Assembly (NCBI GenBank): GCA_030528565.1
Contig: JAUMYP010000009.1
Coordinates: 1 to 64,000 of the forward strand
Direction of reading: 5' to 3'
Length of the DNA stretch: 64,000 bases
Source: Pseudomonadota bacterium
Lineage (GTDB): Bacteria; Pseudomonadota; Gammaproteobacteria; Xanthomonadales; Xanthomonadaceae
Position 1 is the first letter of the stretch. Every line of letters begins with the position of its first letter. Under the pieces are notes generated by a model. It saw only the letters and a list, made by a program, of their open reading frames with translations. It was not told the DNA's origin and did not search any database. Made by a program: the position numbers and the translations under genes. Positions 32,701 to 39,518 of the stretch are shown piece after piece.

Positions 32701-33201
32701 AAATCCGGGCAAGCCAATGGCTGACTCAATCTGCTCGGCAGATACGGTGGGCAAAAGCCAGCCATCTGAAGTGCCTTGCGCCGCATATTGCGCCTGCATC
32801 AAGCCATTCACATAGTTGGCCGGAACAGACAGCAAGCCTGCCGCCATGCTTGGCAGCGCCCCCACCACATTGAGTGCAGACTGTTTGAGCGATGCCCGGT
32901 TATCGCTGGCAAACTCATCGTGCGTACGCGCAATATCGCCCGACTTCGCCCCCATTACGCTGCCATACATCCCGCGCGGGTTCGTCGGTATTTGGCTGTA
33001 ATCCACGCGCGGGTCTATCGAATCACCCACGCGCGTAACCGCATCATGACTACGCGAGCGTGTCAGGTTCTGTGCACGCGCCTGATACTCCGGCGACCCC
33101 AGCGCCGCAAGCGGACTGGGGCGCGGGATGCGCGGGCCATTGAGAAACGGATTGCCGCCTTGTACGCGCGGGCCTTTCAGGAAGGGGTTTTCATTGCTCA
33201 T
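26701..33201 (-). CDS. Giant polyvalent virion protein: nuclease, zinc protease and LPD38-like domains
   Basis: Protein of 2166 residues, probably packed in the particle and injected with the DNA. Seen in order: tandem NPFLKGPR/NPFLNGPR at the N-terminus; an Ala/Gly-rich helical region (to about 390); a nuclease-like block (about 635-728: HPEVGDIDLVWG, GFGLAKIAKKHPEVL, VVRLDWDG, WLMTAY) resembling the phage Barnase/EndoU/ColicinE5/RelE-like (PBECR2) family; a metalloprotease site HEWLH at 913-917 with a downstream AEEL; then a long C-terminal half resembling large polyvalent protein domain 38, with one membrane helix near 1815-1836. It is the largest gene by far. Which activities act on the host is inference. 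Confidence 0.85.
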   Translation of the reverse strand: MSNENPFLKGPRVQGGNPFLNGPRIPRPSPLAALGSPEYQARAQNLTRSRSHDAVTRVGDSIDPRVDYSQIPTNPRGMYGSVMGAKSGDIARTHDEFASDNRASLKQSALNVVGALPSMAAGLLSVPANYVNGLMQAQYAAQGTSDGWLLPTVSAEQIESAIGLPGFGKAMSEGVRASQAGQSDKLAAQRAEFDATDGAISAAHYLLSNPSFGLSLALEQAGQFATLATPGGATAKVLGGAVLAGGMNANEVQQDLAGRVQRGEITAAEASRRASNAFGLSAAANTLIPKALGSNAMTLERIASGAARSAAASAGSTAVLRGAGRGFLGEGLQGGLSEVADGAVKNHYTDKPLLADAGKNFVLGFGLEAMPGAAGGAVETLQAGPPESAKPSDTLRNELLTLGEELAGRDVVREEIRHVPSMPQPVQKDPGIVPEDASDIDALLMRNLPQRGRAKLAANPMPQGLGDQLAAGTVFDAAPPVLDATRIGDALAGVDFAQQAPKLDAALLGEMLAGDVLSRQPESNPETPVAAGSLLTGQVKTEAPQGFRGEALVKHSQMGQSDERPVTMQNRDRSRAASVAQMQSIEPSQAVPNDVELEATDGQAEVGSFGPIFRQFRHDAQGAIEHLAQQRTGEAEAALHHPEVGDIDLVWGKEGDAAKNYENGFGLAKIAKKHPEVLSDLQGFIESLSKDSGRSGKNRIVLTSDDGRAVVRLDWDGKAKKWLMTAYVPDVEGSAANIGRTGGDVRADSAPPAEPVAEPQKNSTTVMQHRDHPHAVSADPRPAEVDIEDAVKAQSEPKRSNRDEQQPGNENGVPRGLPAEQTADSDRLERGINRWRDREGHPGHLRIREVRAEALPDALRHALDRFHDATGTRIVLFRNLTPEVDDFNGVTFGDGTAYVNENNQYPVTLTAAHEWLHNLRKSNPDLYWELADEVARQGDLSGYQQRLKREKEPRWHDMDIVAEELTAAAVSDALTDPAFLQRLAERNRGLFRRVARAFLDFLNTLTQGWRDQGSNQYLQDVEAFRDKLAAVLDALPERGNTGSADVDAMYSRKAQTKAAYEARIDALFAGAKPQQPGVKMLDEADALTITGYESLPVMLMERHAVVRGSEVHPLTAEQWKQVPEWIDNPAAMFERQRDGHLTLIGPEKIGGKAVVIALKPEGMGTGGRGGKDAHLALTAYAKDTGTMPLRAMVERGDMKPLYIDQKKASSFYAGSGVQFPGSGVELRGFNKSLKTERDLVKYRAERDEAMFSRKSTVALTPEQEAFMAKAGLAADMRSTWQKARDWVAERVPDMTRMKERAAQWGLDRYYGLKDAVNKTGNIDLENDPYVAARMLNIASTMEAVLRFGAPRLKDGVLEIDRSIPGLLDALAPVKDNLNGFLGWMVARRAQLLKSQGRENLMSDADIAAGLSLRDGNEAAFDQAARDYLRLKNAILDLAEQTGTVNPQMRAMWDHAEYIPFYREGDYGAGTKKGLENQTAGIKQLKGGEAALRDPLANIMQNFTRLIDSGMKNRAMLLAVDQLGDAYFTKLSPSVGKVLVPANEVRQHLLNNGVSQAAIDAMPRAALNGMARMLAMTAPTGDNVVRVMRDGKPEYYEVADPLVLRSITAMEELQMHGVIKVMGWFKRVLTAGATMDPSFLARNLMRDTGEAAATARERFIPMYDTLRGAAESLKESELAQDLMMAGSYFRDGVFHQGDFDATQRATRRALQKHGVPESMIDKVVHTLINPKRVWDMYRALTESTEMGSRISLARNRLNAGGSKLEAAFEAKDFLDFGLHGDGVVLQWAIRTLPFLNARLQGNYRLFRMATGKERRKMVAARLASIALFTAVLYFWNMTEYEEEWENLNGWDKDMYWHIKPGTRFHIRIPKPFEIGLFAGTAVERSLAALMYQVSDGKRGDHPKQTLKAAWRGASDTLALNPVPQMARPMVEQFFNYNIFMGRNIESAFEQHKVPSERKTPRSSETAILLSKAMAGDDGDGGISPKRIEHLVRGYFGSMGMYVLRTADALVRAATDAPERPATRLRDMPAIGALYRGDGMDANTRWTGDFYELRDQARKQSGRVKTLLEEGDHEAAARIERKYAWLLGRRERSTRAKAGFMHAGVRELNRQGTKLADMRKREAEIYASRTMNGDEKNAELEQLYRERNKLTRAATQSARMREREQMRQ

Positions 33202-33228
33202 GGCCGCACTGTGCTACAGCCGCGAGAG

Positions 33229-33239
33229 CAATCAATCCC
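33229..33239 (-). promoter_or_regulatory. Late motif copy 2 (upstream of the polyvalent protein)
   Basis: GGGATTGATTG on the minus strand (with one more G at 33240), 27 bp before the ATG of the giant gene, which has no obvious ribosome site. Confidence 0.5.
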
Positions 33240-33253
33240 CTGAAGAACTCTGC

Positions 33254-33652
33254 TTAGTCTTCGTCTTTTTTGCGCCGTTGTCGCGCTGTGGCAATGCCGT
33301 AGCCACCGGATGCCCCGGCAGCCAGCAAGATAATGGCCTTGGCAAGCTCAAGCGCCAAGTCTTTTGCACCGTAAACGGTTACACCAAAAATAAGCAAACC
33401 CACAAGAAAAAACAGCCACAAAACCATCTTCTGCTGGTCTTTCTTTTCATTCCTGCGACACTCGCGCGCATGCTCTCGGTCTTTGGCTTGGGCTGCCAAG
33501 GCCTCCTTGCTGAAAGCAAAAGCGTTCTCATCCTTCTGCTTCTCAAGCTCAACCTCCTGAGCCCGAACCACCAGCTCCCGAGTTTGGTTTTCAAGAATCT
33601 GCTCTACCAGCGGCAGCGGCAATTGACTGCTCTGATTCTCGTCTTTGCTCAT
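33254..33652 (-). CDS. Two-helix membrane protein with N-terminal coiled coil (holin candidate)
   Basis: Protein of 132 residues: a charged, Glu/Gln/Lys-rich helical N-terminal 70 residues, then two membrane helices (about 76-95 and 101-121) and a basic-acidic tail RQRRKKDED. The hairpin topology fits class II holins, but position (between ejection genes and the giant protein) fits an ejection-channel or virion component equally well. Its ATG overlaps the previous stop. Not recognised by name. Confidence 0.6.
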   Translation of the reverse strand: MSKDENQSSQLPLPLVEQILENQTRELVVRAQEVELEKQKDENAFAFSKEALAAQAKDREHARECRRNEKKDQQKMVLWLFFLVGLLIFGVTVYGAKDLALELAKAIILLAAGASGGYGIATARQRRKKDED

Positions 33653-33852
33653 GCCGGGAACGCCCTGTAAACCGGGGATTTATAGCGCACAAGGATGCCA
33701 CCAAAACCATGCTCGCCCAGTTTGGGAGGCACAGGCTTGGCATCCTTGATTCTGGCTTTCTCCTCAGCCGTGAGACTCATGTACTGCTTGGGCGTCAGCA
33801 CTTCCTCACGGATGGACAGGGTGTCAATGACAAAAGCGTTTCGAGTACTCAT
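33649..33852 (-). CDS. Small phage protein of unknown function
   Basis: Protein of 67 residues (MSTRNAFVIDTLSIREEVLTP...), soluble, with a conserved-looking GEHGFGGILVRYKSP ending. It overlaps the next gene by four bases. Two direct TTGTCCTAC repeats lie upstream (33874-33903). Nothing more can be said. Confidence 0.55.
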   Translation of the reverse strand: MSTRNAFVIDTLSIREEVLTPKQYMSLTAEEKARIKDAKPVPPKLGEHGFGGILVRYKSPVYRAFPA

Positions 33853-33954
33853 AAAGGTCATCAGCGCCTATGCGCCTACCTAGTAGGACAAGGTAGGACA
33901 AGATGTTACACAAATTGTTTCACGCCTGCGCACCCGGCTGAGCAGGGACTGACC

Positions 33955-35094
33955 TCACAACCCCGCCGCTGCCGGGTTAATACCCTGCCGTCCCAATTGC
34001 TCGCGCAGCCATGCCGGGTCAATGCCTTGCGCCAGAGCCTCCTTTGCCTGCTGAATCTTCTGGGCAACGCCGCCTGTCGGATACACCGCATGACCCGCTT
34101 GGGTATTGGCAGGTGTGGGCGTCTCATGCGGCACAATTAGCTGCTCACCCGCCTGGGATTGGCGCATCACTTCCAGTCGCTGCTGGTATGACAGCGGCTT
34201 GCCCATCATCTTTTCGAATGACTCAATAAACACCGAGGCTTCTGCTGTGCGGTTCTCTGCCTCAATGTTTCTTGCAGGCATGTTACGGGTCAGATACGCA
34301 TTCAAGCTGCCGCCATTGTCTCGCTGCCACTGCAAGAAATTCAGCCATGCGTCGCGGTCAAAGTATTCCTCGGTATATCCAGACGCATCTTTTCTTTCCC
34401 GAGTAAAGGCACGCTTGATATCAGCGTCACTGGGCGCGCCACTCACGCCACCCGGGTTCCATTGCCCGGCCATCTTGGCTTCGTGTTCATTGGTGCGAAT
34501 CCCCATATCGGCATACCGCTGCGCTGCCAGTGCTCGGTCGGCCTGCATCTGCGTGCCTAGCCGTGCTTCACGCGCCTGATTCAAGCGGATAGTGGAATAA
34601 CCAATATCTGTAGGCTTGACCTCGCCACCACCTTCCCTGAAGCGGTTGGCAATCAACATATTGCCGTCCACCCCTGCCAGCGCCTGCGGGCCGTTGGCAA
34701 CGCCCAGCATATGGGCATTACCTGCCGTCCAATCGCCCGCCAGGGCTGATTGCATGGCTGCATCACGCGCAGCGCGCTCCTGCATTTGCAGGGCTGCGCC
34801 GAAATATTGGCGCGGGTCAATCCCGGCGCGCCCGAATCCGGCCAGTCGCTCGGCCACCTCCGGCGCAAAGCCAGCGGCAGCAATGGAGTCGCCCAAGCCT
34901 TGCAGCCCCTGGGTTTTCATGATGTCCTGCTGCAACGCTTGGTCGCGTCGGCCAATGTCGATGTTTTCCACCATCCGCCGCCGGTAGGCTTCTTCCGCAC
35001 CGCGCTTGTCGCCAAAGATGAGTGCCGCGATATTCGCACCCAGCTGCCGTGCATCAGAGCCATCGCCAATCCGGTTCCAGTTGCTTGCCATCAT
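33955..35094 (-). CDS. Probable DNA-ejection/internal virion protein
   Basis: Protein of 379 residues, mainly helical and rich in Ala, Gln and Arg, without membrane helices. Its position after the gp10-like tail gene and before the giant protein matches the block of ejection proteins (three in P22-like phages). The sequence is not close to any I can name. A four-base overlap with the gene upstream shows coupling. Confidence 0.55.
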   Translation of the reverse strand: MMASNWNRIGDGSDARQLGANIAALIFGDKRGAEEAYRRRMVENIDIGRRDQALQQDIMKTQGLQGLGDSIAAAGFAPEVAERLAGFGRAGIDPRQYFGAALQMQERAARDAAMQSALAGDWTAGNAHMLGVANGPQALAGVDGNMLIANRFREGGGEVKPTDIGYSTIRLNQAREARLGTQMQADRALAAQRYADMGIRTNEHEAKMAGQWNPGGVSGAPSDADIKRAFTRERKDASGYTEEYFDRDAWLNFLQWQRDNGGSLNAYLTRNMPARNIEAENRTAEASVFIESFEKMMGKPLSYQQRLEVMRQSQAGEQLIVPHETPTPANTQAGHAVYPTGGVAQKIQQAKEALAQGIDPAWLREQLGRQGINPAAAGL

Positions 35095-35819
35095 GCACCT
35101 CCATAAAGCTGGCCGCGCTTGCGATACCCAAGCGTTCCAAAAGTCCCGCCGCCTTGGGCATAGTCAGTGTCATACAAGCCACTGAACTCCCCGCCGGGCA
35201 ATGTGCCAAACGTGCCGCCTGCGGCCTGCGCAGCAGCCTGTCCCCAGCCACTGCTAGCCATCGCGCCAGCGGCGCCACCCAGTAGCCCAGCCCCCAGGTC
35301 AATCCACGGGTTCCGGCGCACGCCGCGCATGCGCAGCTCGCCGATATAGCGGTCAGAATCCGACAGCAAGCCCACGCGGCCAATCTCGCTGCCCAACCTG
35401 CCAAAGCGGATGCCTTCGTTTTGCCGCTGGCGCAGCGGCGCATCAATGCGGCTCATGATGTCCGCCGTGCGCTCGCCGGTCTGTTGCACCTGTCCCGCTG
35501 CTGCGGCCGCATCCTGGGCAAAACGCTCGGAGATTGCCCCCACCTGCCCCAGCCCTTGCATGGCATTGCCCTGCGTCCGGCGCAGTTGCTCAACGTACTG
35601 GTCAAGCGACGCCTTGCGCTCAGCTTCCGGGTTCGATTGCTGCTGCTCAAGGACAGCCTGATTCACCAACGCATCAGCCTCACGCTGCCGCTGGCCTTGC
35701 ATTGCCAGTTGCCGCGCCAGTTCGTTGTCCTGTTTGCGCATCGTACGCATGGTGTTGTAGTGGCTTGCGCCTGCCGCCACGGCACTCATTGCCAGCGGCA
35801 CCATTGCTGCTGCGCCCAT
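35091..35819 (-). CDS. Probable DNA-ejection/internal virion protein
   Basis: Protein of 242 residues. The N-terminal segment MGAAAMVPLAMSAVAAGASHY and the C-terminal GAGLLGGAAGAMASSGWGQAAAQAAGG are hydrophobic and glycine-rich, as in virion proteins that enter the envelope. A helical Gln/Arg-rich core (about 25-120) lies between them. It is the second member of the ejection block. The first base overlaps the previous stop region. Confidence 0.6.
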   Translation of the reverse strand: MGAAAMVPLAMSAVAAGASHYNTMRTMRKQDNELARQLAMQGQRQREADALVNQAVLEQQQSNPEAERKASLDQYVEQLRRTQGNAMQGLGQVGAISERFAQDAAAAAGQVQQTGERTADIMSRIDAPLRQRQNEGIRFGRLGSEIGRVGLLSDSDRYIGELRMRGVRRNPWIDLGAGLLGGAAGAMASSGWGQAAAQAAGGTFGTLPGGEFSGLYDTDYAQGGGTFGTLGYRKRGQLYGGA

Positions 35820-36442
35820 TACGGCCTACCTCCCGAGAATCCACTGAAAATCCACTGCGACGGGCCATAGCGCTGCGTGTAATTGCTATCCGCGCGCCGC
35901 CGCTCCTTCGCTTCCTCACTTCGTCGCCTTATGTCACCAACTCCGCCGAACAGGTCGCCAAGCCCCTGCAACTGCGCGGCAGACTGCGCACCATCCAGCG
36001 AAGCGCGCATGGCACTGGCTGCCTGCGTGGCGGCATTGGTGGCCGACAGCCCCGACTGCGCCAAGCTGGTCAGACTCAAGCGCGCCTGCTCATCGCGCCC
36101 GCGCAGGTCGGCAATTGCCCCCTGCGTGCGACGCTCGGCATCCAGCACCCCACGCTGATAGTCCTCGCCCAGGTTGCGGGTGGCATCCACTTGCCGACTG
36201 CCGCCGGTCAGGCCAGAGCGTGCCAGCGCAAAGGTCAGGTCACGGTCAGCACTGGCTTTCTGCCGGTTCAAGTCTTGCAGATAGAAGTCGCGCATCGCGC
36301 CGCCAAAATCGGCAATCTGCTTCTGCCGCTCCGGCGAATCGAATATCTGGTTGATACTCGCCGTGGTTTGGTTGATTTGTGCCTGACGGCGGCGCTCGTT
36401 TTCTTCTGCCTGCCGTGCAGCATTATTACGGCTCGTGCCCAT
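35819..36442 (-). CDS. Probable internal virion protein
   Basis: Protein of 207 residues, hydrophilic and helical, with many Ala, Gln and Arg. The start at 36442 was taken at MGTSRNNAARQAEENERRR; the open frame upstream is out of context. It is the first gene of the ejection block. It ends with QRYGPSQWIFSGFSGG, resembling the GPSQW tail found in related small virion proteins. Confidence 0.6.
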   Translation of the reverse strand: MGTSRNNAARQAEENERRRQAQINQTTASINQIFDSPERQKQIADFGGAMRDFYLQDLNRQKASADRDLTFALARSGLTGGSRQVDATRNLGEDYQRGVLDAERRTQGAIADLRGRDEQARLSLTSLAQSGLSATNAATQAASAMRASLDGAQSAAQLQGLGDLFGGVGDIRRRSEEAKERRRADSNYTQRYGPSQWIFSGFSGGRP

Positions 36443-36443
36443 A

Positions 36444-36922
36444 TCAGTCTCCTTGCACGCGGCTATAGCACGCCACGTCCTGCCCTTGGCGGCCAAACTG
36501 CCGCCAGATACCTTCAGGCTGCATGCCCAGCCCGCGCTCATACCACTGGCAGGCCGCCGTGCGGCTCGCCAATGCCGTTGTCTGCAAGCGCCGTACGCCC
36601 GCATCCATCAGCGCATCAGCCAGCGGCTGGCCTTGGTGATGCTGCGCCAATGTGTCCGCCATGCATCTTCACTGCCGACCATCCAGGACTGCATCACGCC
36701 CTCGCCGACCGACTCCCAGCCACCGCATACCAACGGCAAGCCAGCACTGTCCACCAGCGTGTAGCACGGTCCGGTCTTGTTCAAAAAGAACAGCGGCAGC
36801 CGGTCAGGCTCAATGTCATAGAACGCCTGCAACTGCTCGCGCTCATCCTCGCGCATGCGCTCGCACAGATAGAACACATCCTGTGGTCGCAGCGGCACAA
36901 CATGGGCAGGGCAACGGGTCAT
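36444..36922 (-). pseudogene. GNAT-like phage protein split by a frameshift
   Basis: The first frame (36922 to 36608) starts MTRCPAHVVPLRPQDVFYL and carries LPLFFLNKTGPCYTLVDSAGLPLVCGGWE, ending in a premature TGA. The second frame (to 36444) continues with DAGVRRLQTTALASRTAACQWYERGLGMQPEGI, the C-terminal half of the same GNAT acetyltransferase-like fold found beside ejection genes (compare gp13-type proteins). The break falls on a tandem GCTGATGC-GCTGATGG. Removing one 8-bp copy restores a single 156-residue frame reading SRWLMDAGVRR. It may be a mutation, a sequencing error, or less likely programmed. Confidence 0.7.
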
Positions 36923-38739
36923 CAGCTTGTCACTCGGAAATGGGAAAAGTGCAGGTTCAGCGCCTCCCAGCCGGTTCGCTCCACATCGTTGCCCTGATAG
37001 GTCAGGCGCACGGCAATGGATGGCGCGGCCAGCGGCATCGGCAGCAATTGTCCTGGCACCGAATCAGCAATCAACTCCCATGCTGGCGTCCACCGCCCGC
37101 CGTTGGTCTGGTCATAGCCAAACTCAATGCGCGCCTGCCCGGTGCCGATGATGTCAAAACCCTGCATCATCTTGGTGACGCCCATCTGGCCGAAGTCCAG
37201 CCACGGCCACTGGATGAACCACTCGAACGGCGTACCAGCATCACTCTCCCTACTCATGTCCAGGCGGCTTACCGTGTCGCCATGGCGCAGATACAGATGC
37301 TCGCCTTTGATGCACCAGTCATCCACACGCCACGGGAACTCGTAACGCGTCCACGCCCCGGCCTGTCCCATGCGGTTCATGGTGTACACAAAGAAGCGCC
37401 CCTTGCTGGCCGTGCCTCCCTTGAACCCCAACCAATACTGTCCGGCATTGGGGTTGTATAGCCCAAACGGCTCGGCGCCATCGGCCAGCGCCGCATCGAG
37501 CGCGGCCTGAACCATCGGGTCAACGGGCTGCCCCACATCACCCGCCTGCAAATTGGTTGCGCCTGCGGCCACCCCCAGCGTCCGCACCCCCAGCTGAGTC
37601 AACACGAACAAGTCATTGCTCACCGGCGCAATCGCCTTGTGATGCTGGCTACCAATCGGAAACGCATCCAGGAGCGCCATCAGCGCCGGGTCTTCATCCA
37701 CCTGCCACACCTGGCTGCCCTGCACATTCATCGCCACCAGATTGCCGCGATACAGCCCCATCGCCTCAATCGGGTTTGCGCCATAGAGCTGCAAGCCAGA
37801 CGGCAAGAACCCGGCATTGTCTGGGCTGGACCAGTCCAGCGGATTAGCTGTAGCACTAAATGGAATAATGTCCCCATCGGCCGCAAACACCTTGCTGGCG
37901 GCAATCACCACAGTTTTGGATTGCGGACACTTGGGGTCGATGACTTGGCGCGAGGTTGCCACCCATGAAATAGTGTTGTCCGCCACCGATGCACCTATAT
38001 CGGTTGGCCAGACAGGCTCGGTGTCACCTGATACCAGCAGCGGGATAGCCTTCCAGACAATCCGGGAAATCCGCACTGCTTCCCAGATGACTTCGTTATC
38101 AGTCACCTGTTGCCCAAGCTGAGGCGGCCATGCAGGCTCTGCAGTGGCGCTACGCCCTGTTTTCGGCTGCACCGCACGATACATCAGCCCTTCCATGGGT
38201 TGAGGCGCTGCCAGATTCCAACTGAAGGCGTCCACCCACACTGGCTGCCCGCTGCCCGTGCGCCATAGATTCGCGCCAATGCGCACCGACTTCGTCCCCG
38301 CAGGCGCGGATGCCGTCACACTTGAGCGTGCAAACCCATTGCCGGATTTGATTTGATTGCCCTGGAACTCCCGAATCTGGCTGTTGTTCGCATCATAAAA
38401 GCGCAGGAATACCGAGCCACCTGCGTGATTTTTGCTGGAGGCTCCCTGATTGATCCAGCACGTTGCCGTAATGCTGGCACCAGGCTCACAGGGTGCATAG
38501 GCCGTTGCTTCGATGCCCCCACTGATATTGCGTCCGCCTCCCAGCATTACCGCCTTGCTGCCAAGGAAAACGGACTGCTCAGAAATCTGCATCTCCGAGC
38601 GCGTGACCGCCCACCCCGTCAACCCATCATCAAACTGCGGATTAGCTATGCCTGTCTGCGCTGCTGCCGGTCGCGTGCGCGGCAAAACGACCGCTCCCGG
38701 CGGATACAAATGCCCTGGCTGCCAGACTGGAATGCTCAT
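36922..38739 (-). CDS. Tail completion/DNA-stabilisation protein, gp10-like, with an inserted carbohydrate-binding-like module
   Basis: Protein of 605 residues. The C-terminal two thirds (about 290-605: FSATANPLDWSSPDNAGF, GLYRGNLVAMNVQGSQVWQVDEDP, PIGSQHHKAIAPVSNDLFVLTQLGVRTL) resemble the P22 gp10-type hub that closes the portal. The N-terminal part (about 29-180) is a beta module with ANPQFDDGLTGWAV and ITATCWINQG, like carbohydrate-binding or fibre-decorating modules. Two short PAWPPQLG and PVWPTDIG repeats at about 210 and 250 follow. It overlaps both neighbours by a few bases. Confidence 0.75.
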   Translation of the reverse strand: MSIPVWQPGHLYPPGAVVLPRTRPAAAQTGIANPQFDDGLTGWAVTRSEMQISEQSVFLGSKAVMLGGGRNISGGIEATAYAPCEPGASITATCWINQGASSKNHAGGSVFLRFYDANNSQIREFQGNQIKSGNGFARSSVTASAPAGTKSVRIGANLWRTGSGQPVWVDAFSWNLAAPQPMEGLMYRAVQPKTGRSATAEPAWPPQLGQQVTDNEVIWEAVRISRIVWKAIPLLVSGDTEPVWPTDIGASVADNTISWVATSRQVIDPKCPQSKTVVIAASKVFAADGDIIPFSATANPLDWSSPDNAGFLPSGLQLYGANPIEAMGLYRGNLVAMNVQGSQVWQVDEDPALMALLDAFPIGSQHHKAIAPVSNDLFVLTQLGVRTLGVAAGATNLQAGDVGQPVDPMVQAALDAALADGAEPFGLYNPNAGQYWLGFKGGTASKGRFFVYTMNRMGQAGAWTRYEFPWRVDDWCIKGEHLYLRHGDTVSRLDMSRESDAGTPFEWFIQWPWLDFGQMGVTKMMQGFDIIGTGQARIEFGYDQTNGGRWTPAWELIADSVPGQLLPMPLAAPSIAVRLTYQGNDVERTGWEALNLHFSHFRVTS

Positions 38740-39518
38740 GCGATGCTCACCGGAGGGGATTGTTCACGATTGCCGCCACCTCCTCCTGCATAGCGGGGCG
38801 GCACGCCGGTAGCGGGTGAACTGTGATTGCCGATGCTGGCAGCAGCGGCATCCGCTTCCTCAATGGTCACTGCATCCGTCTCCGTTGCCCATGCAGGCTC
38901 CTGATTACCAGTGCGCGCAGGATTTCCATACACCTCAACCGCTTCGTATTTGTAGCCATTCCCCGTAGTCGGCTCCACCACATCGCCCTGCTGCACATCC
39001 ATCCCCGGAGCCCACAACTTCCCCGGCACACCAAGACGAGTCGCGCGATACACGTAGCCAGTCGGTATGGTCGGGTGCACCACCTGCCCCAGCCTGTAAA
39101 CCTTGCTCGGTTGCCAATACTCCAGCTCGCCGCCTTCGCCCTCCAGCCAGTAATGCGCAATCAAGCCGTCATCCCATTCGGCCACCACATACGGGTAGCC
39201 CAGGAAAGGCTCGGCAAAATGCAGTCGCTTCAGCTTTGCCTCTTTATTAGGCTGCGTCAGCACCGACATGGTGTAGCCCGGTGGCAGATTGTCCATGTGC
39301 TGGTCACTGAACACATGCAGCTTGCCCCGGTAGGCCATCAAACCAATGGTGCCGGGAGGCAAAGTTGCATCCGTCACCGTGCCGGGGCGCGGGCGTACCG
39401 AGCCACTGGCGGTCACATAACAGTTCACCGCGTCATACAGGCTTTCCGGATTTGCTCCTCCCTTGACACGCATCCGGTTGATACCAATGCGCCCAGAAGT
39501 CAACGCCACCGCCACCAT
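38736..39518 (-). CDS. Tail protein resembling the N-terminal part of gp10-type hubs
   Basis: Protein of 260 residues. MVAVALTSGRIGINRMRVKGGANPESLYDAVNCYVTASGSVRPRPGT is the usual beginning of gp10-like phage tail hubs, and RGKLHVFSDQ is the usual beta-propeller entry. The rest of the hub continues in the next gene, so the ancestral protein seems split into two coupled genes. Start 39518 gives a TAATG overlap with the upstream stop. A Gly-rich tail follows (YAGGGGGN). Confidence 0.7.
   Translation of the reverse strand: MVAVALTSGRIGINRMRVKGGANPESLYDAVNCYVTASGSVRPRPGTVTDATLPPGTIGLMAYRGKLHVFSDQHMDNLPPGYTMSVLTQPNKEAKLKRLHFAEPFLGYPYVVAEWDDGLIAHYWLEGEGGELEYWQPSKVYRLGQVVHPTIPTGYVYRATRLGVPGKLWAPGMDVQQGDVVEPTTGNGYKYEAVEVYGNPARTGNQEPAWATETDAVTIEEADAAAASIGNHSSPATGVPPRYAGGGGGNREQSPPVSIA

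Noticed and set aside
35534..36997. 487-codon plus-strand frame across the ejection genes
   Set aside because: It spans several coupled minus-strand genes and has no motif.
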